In this document: one piece after another, positions 23,460 through 35,102 of the stretch
Position numbering within the stretch: position 1 is the first letter of the stretch
Layout: each line of letters opens with the position of its first letter
Origin: Elmis aenea
Lineage: Eukaryota > Arthropoda > Insecta > Coleoptera > Elmidae
NCBI GenBank assembly: GCA_947652605.1
Contig: OX393576.1
Coordinates: 51,746,966-51,810,965 of the forward strand
Direction: 5' to 3'
DNA: 64,000 bases
The notes under the pieces: model-generated
Told to the model about the DNA's origin: nothing
What the model saw: the letters and a program-made list of their open reading frames with translations, nothing else
The model's database searches: none
Translations under genes and position numbers: made by a program

Positions 23460-23842
23460 TTGGACAACATGAGAAGCGCGCGTAATCAGCGCGTATGTTC
23501 ATTTAATTTTCGACAGTTTAAAAATATGACATTTGACGTTGATGATGTAAAATTTTTTAAAACTACAAATATACATATAAAAACCTGGTCTAAGGTTTGT
23601 ATTAATGCGCAAATTCGCCTCAGACTGTTAAACATCGGTGTCTGCACGCGTAATTTGCAAAAATCACGTTTCATAACTTCAATAATAATTTTCATGCAGG
23701 TTTTGTTAGTAATTCTACTTTTATTTGATTTTCTGTTTGCTGCCAACCGTGAAAAGCACACCTTAGAAAGAGAGGTACATATTTCCAATTCATTCAATCG
23801 GCTCCAGTCTCCACTTATTGTGTAGATATAGGGTATGCGCAA
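23460..23842. other. Region open on both strands, status uncertain
   Basis: A plus-strand frame (23460-23825, 121 codons) has a hydrophobic segment FITSIIIFMQVLLVILLLFD. An overlapping minus-strand frame (23842-23486, 118 codons) has none. Neither shows a known domain, and GC content is locally raised. Being open on both strands for over 330 bp is unusual in such AT-rich DNA but is not proof of coding; it may be an old transposon fragment. Confidence 0.25.
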
Positions 23843-23883
23843 TATATGTTTATTAGATATACAGTCGTATATTATTTCCCTTA

Positions 23884-24474
23884 ATTATTAAAAAAAGTGC
23901 ATTAAGATTTTTTGTAGAGAAAAAAAAATTGTTTTTATAAATGTAAACAATATTAATTTTTCGTTTTCCAATAACTTAAAATTGAGAAAATTACCAAACG
24001 CGTTTTGACAAAAATCTGTAGTGCCTTGGAATTATGCTGTTACAACTGCCCACCTAATGTCGCTTATACTGTCACTTTGACGCGAAATTCTTTCTTAATT
24101 ATGCTTTATATTTTATCAAACATTTATTTTATGCAATTACTTATGTTTTCATTCCAAGAAATAATAAAAATGACATTGAAGAATAAACTTTGCGTCAAAG
24201 TGACAATATAAGCGTTATTTAATGGGCAGTTGTCATAGCATAATTCCAAGGCCCTACAGATTTTTGTCAAAACGCGTTTAGTAATAATTTTCTTAATTTT
24301 CAGTTATTCGAAAACGAAAAATTAATATTGATTACATCTATAGATTCAGAATTTTTTCTTTTCAAAAAACCTATTTGCACTTTTTTTCTAAAATATTTAG
24401 GGGGGATAATATACGACTTTTAAAATTTTACCATTGAAATTGCTATGTTGCGTGATCCAAGTCTACACCCTGTA
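23884..24474. mobile_element. Family A inverted-repeat MITE, left tip lost
   Basis: It matches the copies at 48195 and 53528, including AAACGCGTTTTGACAAAAAT, TCTGTAGTGCCTTGGAATTA and the internal pair TATACTGTCACTTTGACGCG / CGTCAAAGTGACAATATAAG, and ends GTGATCCAAGTCTACACCCTGTA. The first ~60 bp of the left arm, including its TACAGGGTG tip, cannot be found. Confidence 0.75.
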
Positions 24475-24872
24475 TGATTTACGTGTACATAATTATTATA
24501 ATATGTACCATGACATCAAAAATTATCTTGGTCTAAGTTGCTCATGGATTTTAAAATAATTATCGAAGCTAGTAACCTCTCATTTTTTGATTATCAAAAT
24601 TTGTAAAGCAGTTAAGCAGTTCTGGTGAGGTTTCCTTTCTCTTATAGGTAATTTTAATTATGGTTTTGACCACAGAGCTCAAAACTTACACGATCACGAT
24701 TGAATCCTATTTTTAAACTGGTGTGCTATTTAATGGAATTTGGGAATACCGTCTGCGTTATGTTTGGACGATTTTCGGCAACACTTCCTTACCTTTTCTT
24801 CACTCATTACTGAAGGCTCATAATCCGCAGTGAATTTTAGCAGCAGTGCACCTGCACCCGATCGCGTGTAGA

Positions 24873-24917
24873 AATTAAATAATTACATAACGAAGTTCGT
24901 TATGTAATTATTTAATT
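24873..24917. repeat. 45-bp perfect palindrome
   Basis: Two 22-nt arms (left starts AATTAAATAATTACATAACG) are exact reverse complements around one central G at 24895. It would form a hairpin with essentially no loop. It adjoins a second, partial GTTAAACGAACTTCG echo at 24919-24934. Confidence 0.9.
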
Positions 24918-24934
24918 CGTTAAACGAACTTCGC

Positions 24935-25250
24935 ACCTTCGCAGCGCATGCACGATTCTCTTCCTTGTTAATCCATTACTTGTTATTAGCGATTGGCCCT
25001 TACTTTTGACGTACACCCAGCGCCGGTCACAGAAAATTCGGGCTTCGGGAAAGTAATAGATAATTCTCCTTCCTCCGAGAACAATCAAAATTTCAAAAAA
25101 ATATATTTTATTCGTCGCTTTTCTCATACATTTTAGCAGTATTCGCAAACAAAAAATATTGTATTAGCTTGAATTCGGGACCCCTTTGCAACACTGGACC
25201 TCGGGCCCTCGGGAATTAGTCCCGTTCCTCTTCTCCTGTGAGCGGCCCTG
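24935..25250. mobile_element. hAT-like right-end fragment
   Basis: The segment ends TCCTGTGAGCGGCCCTG, the reverse complement of a CAGGGCCGCTCACAGG tip, and holds GGGACCCC and TCGGGCCCTCGGGAA boxes like other CAGGGCC-type hAT ends. The left end was not identified. Confidence 0.4.
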
Positions 25251-25670
25251 TGTACATCTCGTACTTTCTAATTTAAAAAGCAAATTGACACAAAGTATTG
25301 GAACTAATTTATAGGTTTTGTAGCTTCAAATGCTAACTTGAATTGTTTAATTTTGGTGTTGACCTAAATAAACATTTATTTACCTACCTTTGTGCATCTC
25401 ATTGTTTCCAACTACCCATAAACCCTTATAATACCAAGCTTTTTGGGACTGTAAATTTTTGAAATGCTCCCATAAAAAAAAAGTATTATGAGAGTTAATT
25501 TTGTTATTACTTTTAGTTGACGTTAAAAAAGTACCGATTTTTTAAGGTCGATGTTTCGAAATTGGTTGCTCAAGAGTTGATCACCTTATCTGTAATATTT
25601 ATTATTTATTTTTTATATTTATAATTTTATTTAATTAACAATCCGTAAAAAAAGAATGTTGTACATGGTA

Positions 25671-26150
25671 TACAGGGTGTCCAGTTTAAAATGAAGTACA
25701 TGGGGATCTCGGAAACCGTTGGAAATACAAAATCGGTTAAATGGGGAAAAAGTTGCGCAATTACATGCGTAACAATAATCCACTTTTACATTTTCAATAA
25801 TTCATACTGTTACGTAGTACCACCATGAAAACGAAAAATGTGCATTTTCTTAAAACCTCCGTATTACCTTTGTTTGAAAAGATTTTTGCGCCAAATTTTC
25901 AGGATCGGGGAAGTAACCAATAAGGATTTCAAAAATGACATTAAAAATAATCTAGGCCTACTATGTTTCGCGCGGCCATAGCTAACTTTTGTTTTTCTTA
26001 TGGACGCCATATTGGATTTTTGCATTTTTGAAATCTCCATAAAAAATGCTTTTCAACCATGTAAGACATCGGTATGTTTAACCTAGGGAAAATACGAAAA
26101 TTTGCAAAATTAAGGTTTCACCACAGTAGGCCTTGGTATCTCTTTGAAAA
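25671..26150. mobile_element. One-ended TACAGGGTG-type element (family D)
   Basis: The tip TACAGGGTGTCCAGTTTAAA is followed at about 38 nt by GGGGATCTCGGAAACCGTTG, the same sub-terminal box as in family C. No complementary right end was found; the boundary at 26150 is approximate. Confidence 0.5.
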
Positions 26151-26590
26151 TTAATTTAAATTTTACTTGTTAACACCAAAGTAAACGAAGGAGTGGTATG
26201 ACACATTTATTAAATTAAATACAAGAACAGCGAAAAAAGTTAGGTGCTTAGTTTTACAATAAGTATTTTTACAGGGTTTGGCAGATCTTCTACTGCAAGG
26301 AATACAATTTCCTGGGTTCTGTGCTAAGAAAATGATCGGCTGTGAAGGTTGTTAAATAAATTCACAACAATTTTAAGAATAACTTTATTAAGCATTTAAA
26401 CCATTTAATATATACACAACATACGCTTTGTTCTATAATTACAATTAATTAATTATTATGTACAAATATTCACTATTTTGCACTTATTTTAAGAGCTTTT
26501 GATTACAAAAATATTGTCAGGATTAAATTTAATAATAGTTAATAGAGAAATGTAAATCTTGTTAAATTAATTACAATTATTTGTTAGAAA

Positions 26591-27908
26591 TTATTTTTCA
26601 CAATTTATTGCAGTAATAATATCATCAGCTTCAAATTTGGGAAAATCAATATAATTACAATTAAATATTTCACTAAAAGAGTCTAGAAACAAAGGGACTG
26701 CCTCTTCTACTATAACTTCTCTGCCTGATTCCTTGGACAAGGATGTGACCCCTTTTTCTTGTATTCCACAAGGTGTTATGTGTTCATACCACTTTAAGTC
26801 TATAGAGCAATTTAGAGCTAAACCATGGGTTGTAACAAATCGACTCCCATGTATACCTATAGCACATACCTACAAAATTATTTTTAAGTTTAAAGTTTTG
26901 CAGCTGTTTAAAATTTCTAGTTTACTGACAAACAATAATGGTATTAACCACAATTTATAGGAGAACTAATAAAAATGGGATGAATTAAATATTTTTCTCA
27001 AGGCTAAATAATTTTTTTTAAATTTTATAAATTAATTCAAGTTTTAACCATCAATTATTAATATTATTATACATATTAAAATAAGTTTTACTTAACAAAA
27101 ATAATTGTAACTCTTTTGATGTAAAAATCAGCAATTAGAAAAAAAAATTGCTCCTAACAAAATTAAACATTCAAAGTTATGGATCATATTATATTGATAT
27201 ATCAGCATGTGCTTTTCTAAATGAAACTTTAGTTTTAAAATATTGTGGAAAATCAATTTTAACCAATATTCATAACTGTTAATAAAATAAAATGAAAAAC
27301 TGTATTTTGGAATAACAAAACATTTTAAATTTTTAGTCCATATTAAATTATAAGATTAAAAATTCGGCACTTTTTTATTCTGAATAGTTGGTAAAAGCCT
27401 CAAACATTAAGCTCAATTTAATTACAAATTTACCTTATTATCACCGATCCACACTCCTGTGTGTGGAGACGTTTGTGCATTTAAACCTAAATGGTCACAC
27501 AAACGTATTATGGTTTTTTCTATGTGACACACATACCACCGAACACTGGCCTTGTAATTTTTAAGGTTTATTATGGGATAAACGACTAATTGACCAGGTC
27601 CATGGAAAGTTATTAAACCTCCACGATTGGTACGGTAAAATTCAGCACCTAGAACAAATAAAATATTTGAATACAATCTAAAATCAACACCTAGATGTAC
27701 CTGTTTTTCGAAGCTTAGTTTCATCTTCGGTTGTATATTCCTTGTTTCGTATTCCTGTCGTATACACAGGGTCATGTTCGAGTAATAGAAGTGTATCGGG
27801 GCATGATTGATTTGGCTTATGATGCAAATCTGCTAAATATTTTTGCAGCTTTAATGCTGGTCCATAGCCTATTTTACCTAACTGCCACACTTTGACTAGC
27901 TTTGCCAT
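26591..27908 (-). CDS. LIPT2: Octanoyl-[ACP]:protein N-octanoyltransferase (LipB/LIPT2), three exons, complete
   Basis: Exons on the minus strand are 27908-27701, 27648-27434 and 26869-26591, with GT/AG junctions and 702 nt in total (233 aa; human LIPT2 about 231). It transfers octanoyl from acyl carrier protein to lipoyl domains such as GcvH, the first step of lipoate synthesis, in mitochondria. Visible LipB signatures: LLLLEHDPVYTTGIR; RGGLITFHGPGQLVVYPII (the RGGxxTxHGPGQLVxYP motif); HTGVWIGDNK with the conserved Lys at the exon 2/3 junction; VCAIGIHGSRFVTTHGLALN; and ITPCGI carrying the catalytic Cys. The N-terminus MAKLVKVWQLGKIGYGPAL starts directly in the enzyme fold, and no long targeting peptide is seen. 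The second intron (564 bp) is AT-rich with nothing in it; the first is 52 bp. Nothing is missing. Confidence 0.95.
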
Positions 27909-30200
27909 TTACATAGAGCATGTAAATATGTAAGAGTTAGGTTAGGTTATTAAAAATTGATATGTATTAGTTATTATAAGAGATCACAACTTGTAAAATG
28001 ATCAAGAAACAGATAAGTACTATGTCAAGCAATATGATTTTTAAATAACGTAATGACAATATAATAGATTATTGATAAAATACAAACTGGGCAGTGATGT
28101 AGAACTGGTTGCATACACGTAGGCGTTTTAAACCATAGAAGTTTTAAACGTGGTTTTGCTTATTTAAAGACTAGTATTTTGAATAAAGGGGGGGAAAAGT
28201 ACACTTTTATTTAAAAAGCTTCAATCTTAAGGATTTGATTTTTTGTCCAAGTATTTGTAGCACTTGTATGTTAAGTTTTACTGATGATATTCAACAAATA
28301 AGCACTAACTTGCCCCAAAACTAAATATTATTTTATACATAACAATTAACTGCTGTAAAATATTATATTTAATTATTTCAAACTTTCAAACAAATCATAC
28401 TGCTACTGAACGATATTATAGAAAATTATCTTAAAGTGTTCAGAATTGGAACAAAAAATAAATTTAATGTTCTTGAATAAAAAAAATTCAGTAACATTAA
28501 AAATATAATTGCAAAATAACATGTTAAATATTTAGATTTAGAGATATGTTATATTTAATACGAAACACGTTATTGAAATCTTAAGATCATATTAAACGGT
28601 ACTTTGCTGGTGCCGCTGAAAGATTAATGTAAAAAAATCGTATTGTATTACTTCAAAAGTTAAACAACTCCACATAAAAACACAATACTTTAACTAAAGT
28701 CGTCAAATCAAACGATCAATTTTCAATTTTTTCCCCCTTAATCTATGTATCTCTCCTCTCTTTTCCGACCTGTTGTGTTCGTATTCTCAAGAATATCAAT
28801 TTAGATGTATTTATTATTAACCTTTGATGTTGCCCAAATTTCAGTGCCATATGTACCATTGTCATTGTTTTGAAGAAAACAAGTAAGGTAGTATTTCGAA
28901 CTTTCTTCTTGGTGTTTTGTATATTGTAGCATTTGTAGCAAAGTTTTGCAATTTTTGGGTACATTTATTTCCTGGTGATGTGACAATATGGGCTCAAAAA
29001 AATTGAAACTTGATACTTGCTCTACGCTGTAGGTATATAGGTCTATAGCTTTATTGTTTATTGTTATTTTCGACTGTATTGTATTCTTTATAGATATCTT
29101 AAAGTTATGTGTTCAGTGATTTTATTTAATTTATAGGCGGTTTTCCGAAGGGCACCTTCATCATGGGCTGTTAGTAAGCAAAGAGTAACGTGTATTTAGA
29201 TCTGTTTAACTCATGAGTATATTACTTTATCCACTCCATCCATCCATTTAGTCATAACACACAAATAAAAATGCAACAAAAGTTGGTTAAATTAGATATA
29301 AACACTTTGTGTAGCAGAAAATAAATAAATAACAAAGCTAATGATGAAGATGTAACATGGACAACGGCCACTAAAGCTTACGATAAAACTAATGATGAAG
29401 AAACTGCTGTTTTAAAACTGGTCTAGTCTTAAAAAAAATCCTTTTAGTTAAAAAGGTGCGTAAATTTTGATTAAACATGTACATTTTTATATTAATGAAT
29501 CATTTAAATAATTTAAATATTTAGCCCGCTTCGGCATATTTCACACAAATTAATATATTAACGATAATCATTTAAAAATTCTGCTGAGATATTTTATGAA
29601 TTGTATACTTTTTCAAAATGTATCGAAAAATGATCAAAAACGCTCAAAAACGTTTTTGAAAATTAGATTGGCCACAAAAATTATTATAAAGGCAGCATAT
29701 GCTCATGAAAGTAGGTTTCATTGCAAGTTGAATTTAGTTCTCCAAAATTAACAAAAACTGTTTAAATTTGGTTTATCATAAACGTTAATTGATTTTGGAG
29801 TCCATTTTAATTCTTTTAAACACGTAAAAAATTGAAGTAAAATAAAAGTATTAATTTTTTCTTTTACTTATCACTTCAATTCCTTCAGAAATTTCAAAAT
29901 TTCGTTCCGGTTTAGATTCTGTTGCGCATCTTTTTCGTTTTATTCATCTACTATTTTCGATTCTTTTCGCTGGCCCATGTTTTTTCAATGAAATGAGGTA
30001 TAAGACACTTAACAAAGCAATCAAAATTTCAAGTTCGAAAAAAGATTGCATTTCTTTGAACTTTTCCGTTCTCCAATTTTAATTATGTGATTGAATTACT
30101 GACCTACGAACTCTTACAATATACCTTATTAATATAGTAGACGCATGCGTTACGCATTATCAATATTTTATCTCATTCTACTTGCTTGATTCACTTCATT
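27909..30200. other. Intergenic DNA, one doubtful retroelement echo
   Basis: A minus-strand frame around 28986-28801 contains NGTYGTEIWATSK, loosely like the YG(A/S)ETW motif near the end of insect non-LTR reverse transcriptases, but no neighbouring motif confirms it. Otherwise I see nothing. Confidence 0.25.
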
Positions 30201-30239
30201 TTCCGCTTACCATACACTCGACAACAAAATGGATTGACA

Positions 30240-30372
30240 AGGAAAAAATATAGTTAGTAGCGAGCATGTGTGAGTGGTGATAGTGCGCACATTGTTGAAA
30301 TTTTCAGATGCAGTAGTGGCTAGTGGCGCGAATAACAACAAACAAGTTTAGTGCAACGTTATTTTTTTTACG
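30240..30372 (+). promoter_or_regulatory. Possible promoter and untranslated first exon
   Basis: A GC-richer island with TGCGCACATTG, GTGGCTAGTGGCGCG and ACAACAAACAAG ends at TTTTACG|GTAAGAAT, a strong donor-like site at 30373. It has no open frame. It could be a distant 5' UTR exon of a plus-strand gene, conceivably the V-ATPase gene at 62950, but nothing links them directly. Confidence 0.25.
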
Positions 30373-31790
30373 GTAAGAATTACTAACGCATCATAATATA
30401 AGAGTTTGACGTACATGTTTTTTAAAAGTCAGAGATTATTTTGATTGTTTTTAACTGATAAACCCATGGGTAAAATATTATCAAAACATATACTGCTAGT
30501 TTTGTTTATATTTCTAAGGGAAAGTGATTATTTTTATCGGGCTCATAAAGTAATTGCTTCAATTATTTATTTACAGTCTTGTTAAATATCATGGTCACAT
30601 TGTATAGGTGTAATATCCTATTTGGAACACGGGTTGTTTATATAATTAGCACTAATTCACCGTGCCAATTTTCCTCTTCTAATTTATTGGTGTGAGGGCT
30701 GCACGTTTTTATTTACTGCATTTATAATATTATCTGTGTATTTTTCAGTTGTATAATATTAAAAATAATTATAATATTTGATAGATATAAATGTAAAGCA
30801 ATGTAGAATAGTTCGTAATGTATACAAAGTCGTCAATGTTAAAAAAAATATATTTAAGTTACAGATAAGAAAGTTTTAGAGATACATACATGAATGAAAA
30901 TTTATAACAAATGTATGCCTTACAAAAACAGTCACAGAAAAAGAACTGTCGTGCACATGCCTATGTAAAAGTTCCTGTTTTTTAAATTAAAAAACTTTTT
31001 TTTAAAGATAAATAAAAAAATCAAATGGTTTTGTGTTAAAGGGAGTTATATCTGAAATCATACAGCCTTAAAATTCTTTATATGAAGCACGATATACGAG
31101 ATTAAAATGCGATTTTTTAAATCTTATATAATTATTACAAAGTCAAATAATGTATCTGGATTTGTAGTAGCCTCTACTACTCTTTTAAAATTACTGTTTC
31201 ACCTTTAATAACATAGGGGGGCGTATTTTGAGTGCCTATGGAGACAATTATACGACTAAATAATATTTTAAATCTTCATTTAGTAAATGTTCGTGTGTTA
31301 ATTGCAATGAAATAGGTAACTAGGTAATTGTCACGCAATACGTTATTTGAATGAGTGTGTTTTTTTCTGAATTTGATGCGTGCAAATTGCCTATATTAGA
31401 ACTACGTCTTTATCGACTGACTGCGATTCACATGAAGTTGTTAAATAAATAGCTATATTGTAAACATGTAAGATGAAAGTCTGTAGTGGGCAAATGTTGT
31501 TGGTTTATATTTTTGGTTGACATATTTTGTCAGGTTCCGATTGTTTGGTAACACTGTACCTATAAAATTTATTGTCATTAAACGTCTTTCCAAACAATTA
31601 TACTTACTCTGTTTTGATTATTTAACCAACTAATTTTAATTTTAAACTTATAACAAAACAGTAATTTTTAATTACACCAAGCCTAATTTTCTCAGAATCT
31701 ATTTGAAATTCACATTTTAGCGACCAACAGCAATTTATTGGCGAAAAAAATATTAATTTTTATTCTTCAAATACATTACTACACAGTGCG
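30373..31790. other. AT-rich DNA with no recognised feature
   Basis: No coding frame, terminal repeat or RNA-like structure was seen. Confidence 0.35.
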
Positions 31791-32892
31791 CAGGGCCGGT
31801 TTTACCATAAGGCGAGTCTAGGCAATTGCCTAGGGGCCCCAAATTATGGGGGCGCCAGATTTCTTTATATAAAGAGGTAAAATTTATTTATGATATATGT
31901 ATAGTTTAAACGGTATTTAATTTAAAAAAAAATGTTTATCATGGTGTAATATTTTAATAAATATGTCCGTGATTCATAAATATTGCAAAAAACTTCGGGA
32001 GGTAGTTCCTATTATGATAAAATGTTTTCAGAAAACATCTTTCGGAGTTACACTCTCTAAAGGAAACTGTGAAATAAGTTTTAATGTTGTTTCTCAAATT
32101 TGGAGAAATATAGGAGAATTACATTTGGAAAATGGTTTTTACTTACTTGTTAAACAATTTCCCATAGTAATATTTTTAAACCTCTCTTACCTTTTACAAG
32201 GGACTGAAAAGTGTAGCCCCTGTAGTTTTTTTTTTATCAGAGTTTTTTTGGAGGGTTAAAGTTTTGCAATTTAAATTGTTTTTTAAACCTTGATATATTA
32301 AGAATTTTTTTTATTCCACAATTGTTTCAACAAAATCTACAGTTTTTAAGTAAAAAATAAAATAAGTGAATATGCACCACCAAATAAACACCAAAATACC
32401 TGTAACTTTTACTCAATATGTAGATGTACAAACATAAACAAACCATGGTAACCACCAAAATGAATCATTTTATTTTAGAATATTTGATAGTGCATGTTCA
32501 CTTATTTTATTTTTTACTCAAAAACTGTAGGTTTTGCGGAAAAAATTAAAGAATAAAGAATGGCCAAATTTCTACCCTTCAAAAAGCTCCTTGTGAAGGT
32601 AGATCATTGAAAATATTACTATGGAAAACGTAATAATAAGTAAAAATTTGAGAAATAAAATGAAAACCTTTTTTCACCATTCCCCCTAACTCTAAAAAAA
32701 AAAAGTTTTAGGAAAAAAAATTATATGAAAGCCCTCCCTTGATTTTTGATAACAATTACCTCCAGAAGTTTTTCGCAACGTTTATTAATCACCCTGTATT
32801 TAGACAGAGGCCCATACGCCCATTTAGACAATATATGGGAGCGCCCAAATTTACGTTGTCTAGGGACGCCAGATACCTTTGCGCCGGTCCTG
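31791..32892. mobile_element. CAGGGCCGG-type hAT element carrying a nested insertion
   Basis: The left end reads CAGGGCCGGTTTTACCATAA, with CTAGGCAATTGCCTAGGGGC following. The right end has GTCTAGGGACGCCAGATACC and ends TTTGCGCCGGTCCTG. The putative target copies ACAGTGCG and CCAGCGCT agree at only 5 of 8 positions, so the insertion is old or the duplication is wrong. Most of the interior is the nested element 31956-32798. Confidence 0.6.
31956..32798. mobile_element. Nested TACAGGGTG-type inverted-repeat element
   Basis: The left arm has TTGCAAAAAACTTCGGGAGG and the right arm has CTCCAGAAGTTTTTCGCAAC, ending AATCACCCTGTA. Closer to the centre, CTACAGTTTTTAAGTAAAAAATAAAATAAGTG pairs with its complement near 32496-32529. 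The open frame at 31963-32259 is a shadow of the left arm. Confidence 0.6.
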
Positions 32893-33394
32893 CCAGCGCT
32901 GCATAAAAATAAAAACCATGTTTGTATGTTACTTTTTTTATCGTAACAGTGATGCATTGCCCAACATATTTGGTTAGGCCCACGTATCCGTTTCCTCAAA
33001 GCGGTCAAGTAGTGAACGTCCTTATGATACACCGTGTGTGGATAGTTTTTTTGTATTAGCTGCGTACAAAAGTAAAGTAGGTAATCGAGATCAAGGTGGT
33101 TGACTTTAGTGTAAGAGTACAGACGTGTGAATTTCAATCAGAACAAGGACAAAAAATGTTTTAGGTTCACGTTAAAACGTTCATAGTGGATGTAGAAAGG
33201 TTAAAATTATATGGAGGATGGGAATTTAAATGGCTAGCTCTATTAGTTAATCGATATGTGTTATTCAATTTATAATGGTGATATTATGAAGATATTTACA
33301 AAATTAAATTTACTTGAATATCTATTTTATGTTGCATTTGAATACAATTGCCGAATTAAGAATTAAGAATCAAGAATGTTTTAACAACATTTCA

Positions 33395-33530
33395 TCAACC
33401 AAAAAGTAATATATTTAGGAAAACATTATTATCTACAAAGTGCAGATCTTAAATTTGTATTACCCATGAAAAGAGGGCTACCTTTTGAACGCATGTTATA
33501 ATTTAGATTCAATAGTAATAAAAATTAACT
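33395..33530. repeat. Fragment similar to the interior of the 56903 element
   Basis: AAAACATTATTATCTACAAA, GCAGATCTTAAATTTGTATT and the block GAACGCATGTTATAATTTAG match, in inverted order, the sequence at about 57660-57760 and 57890-57990. No ends were found. Confidence 0.45.
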
Positions 33531-34480
33531 AAACATTTTGAACGTGTTCATTTGATCCAAATCAAATTAAAATTGAAATACACCTATGCTCACAATCCGT
33601 TTTTATATGAATATATGTTAATGTTTATGTTGTTTAGTGATTTCATCGTTTCATTGTTACCGAAATAAGGTGCATGGCACGCTCAACGATTAATAGTTAA
33701 AAGTAAAAAAAATTGCCTGGTAAGGTTCAATAAAAGAGGCACAGAAGTCTTACATAAACAATGTTATATCTATTTCTGTATCAGCCTTATAAGCACATTT
33801 CAGTAAATTATTGATGATACTTTTTCAGTTACTTGCAGTTGTACTTTTGATTAATTTTTACTACAGTGTTTTGCATATATTGCTTTTTTATTATAGACAG
33901 TTGATTTGCTCTTTTCCCGGTAATTGTAGATAATAAAAACAATACAGTCATTATTGTCTGATAGGAAATTCCACAACATAAATCTAGGATGATAATAATC
34001 TAATAAACGGATATTTACTTATCAGATACTTTTAATATAATAACTTTTTAAACAGCCGGTGGTCAAGTGTCAGTTCTGAAAGTGTATTTTTGATTTATTT
34101 CATTTATCTAACTTTATTATTCGTGTGTTTTAATGACTGGTTTTTATTTTCCAAATAGAGCCTTCATTGTAGAGTGAATAAAAACTGAATGTTGCTTTGA
34201 TAAAATTCTGAAATAACTGAATGTTGGGACTAATTCATTCCATTAATTATTATATAAAGTACAATACATATGATTCATTCTTCAAAAATGCGGATAAATC
34301 TATCATTAAATGGTTCTGGTTTAAAATTTTACATTTTTTTTTACGTTCAACAATTGTTTTTGTTATTCGTGACAGTAGCAACATTAGCAATGTTAATAAT
34401 AAGTTAGTGGTTATGGTATATTAAAAATAGTTATTTATGTATCAAGGCCAAAAAGTACGTTTTGGCCGAAGTGCATATTA
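33531..34480. other. AT-rich DNA with no recognised feature
   Basis: I see neither a gene nor a paired repeat here. Confidence 0.35.
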
Positions 34481-34482
34481 CA

Positions 34483-34772
34483 TTTTTTGTGCGATCGAAT
34501 TAAAAACAATTAAAATTTTTAGTAATTTTCAAAATTATAGGTTAGAAACTACGTGACATTCTGTCACTGACAGATGACGGCGTATGTACTGCATTACCGG
34601 CCCTCTCCTTAGCAACGGCCGTAAAAGTTACTTTTTCTGCCGTTGCTAAGGGTAACGGCCTGAAAAGTAACTTTTACGGCCGTTGCTAAGGATAGGGCCG
34701 GTAATGCAGTACTTTATGGTTGCTAACGCGTCCGTCAAACAGCTGTTTCTATTACGATCGCACAAAAAAAAA
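34483..34772. mobile_element. Foldback MITE with GC-rich nested inverted repeats
   Basis: Outer arms TTTTTTGTGCGATCG and CGATCGCACAAAAAA enclose a strong inner pair: GTACTGCATTACCGGCCCT and CCTTAGCAACGGCCGTAAAA on the left (34587-34629) against their complements at about 34667-34712. The GC-rich inner stem stands out strongly from the AT-rich background. It is non-coding, and the target duplication is not clear. Confidence 0.75.
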
Positions 34773-35102
34773 ATTAAGCAATATCTACCCTTAGTCTTTG
34801 GGTTATATTTCGGAAATGACTTTAGACATGTAGGTTTCGTTTTTACTGTTAGATGCGTCTCTTAAATTTGACTTTTTGTTTTTTGTTTGAAATTCGTTAT
34901 TTAGTGAAATATTTCCTTTGTTCATGTGTCTGCATATTATTTAAAAAATCTTCTAATCAATGTCTTAAACACAACATTTGTCAATTGATAACAAAAAAAT
35001 TAAATATGCCGCCCTTTAGAAATGAAATTGACTATCGTGTCTCTAAAACTAAGCAGGCTGTCGATTTTAACAGCACCGTGTGATTAAGTCCTTTGTCTAA
35101 AC

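Noticed and set aside
28743..28986. Minus-strand frame with NGTYGTEIWATSK, like the end of a non-LTR reverse transcriptase
   Set aside because: Only one short motif matches and no neighbouring motif supports it.
32721..33137. Minus-strand frame of 138 codons
   Set aside because: It crosses the right end of the hAT element and the nested element's tip, with no domain, so it is an accident of repeat sequence.
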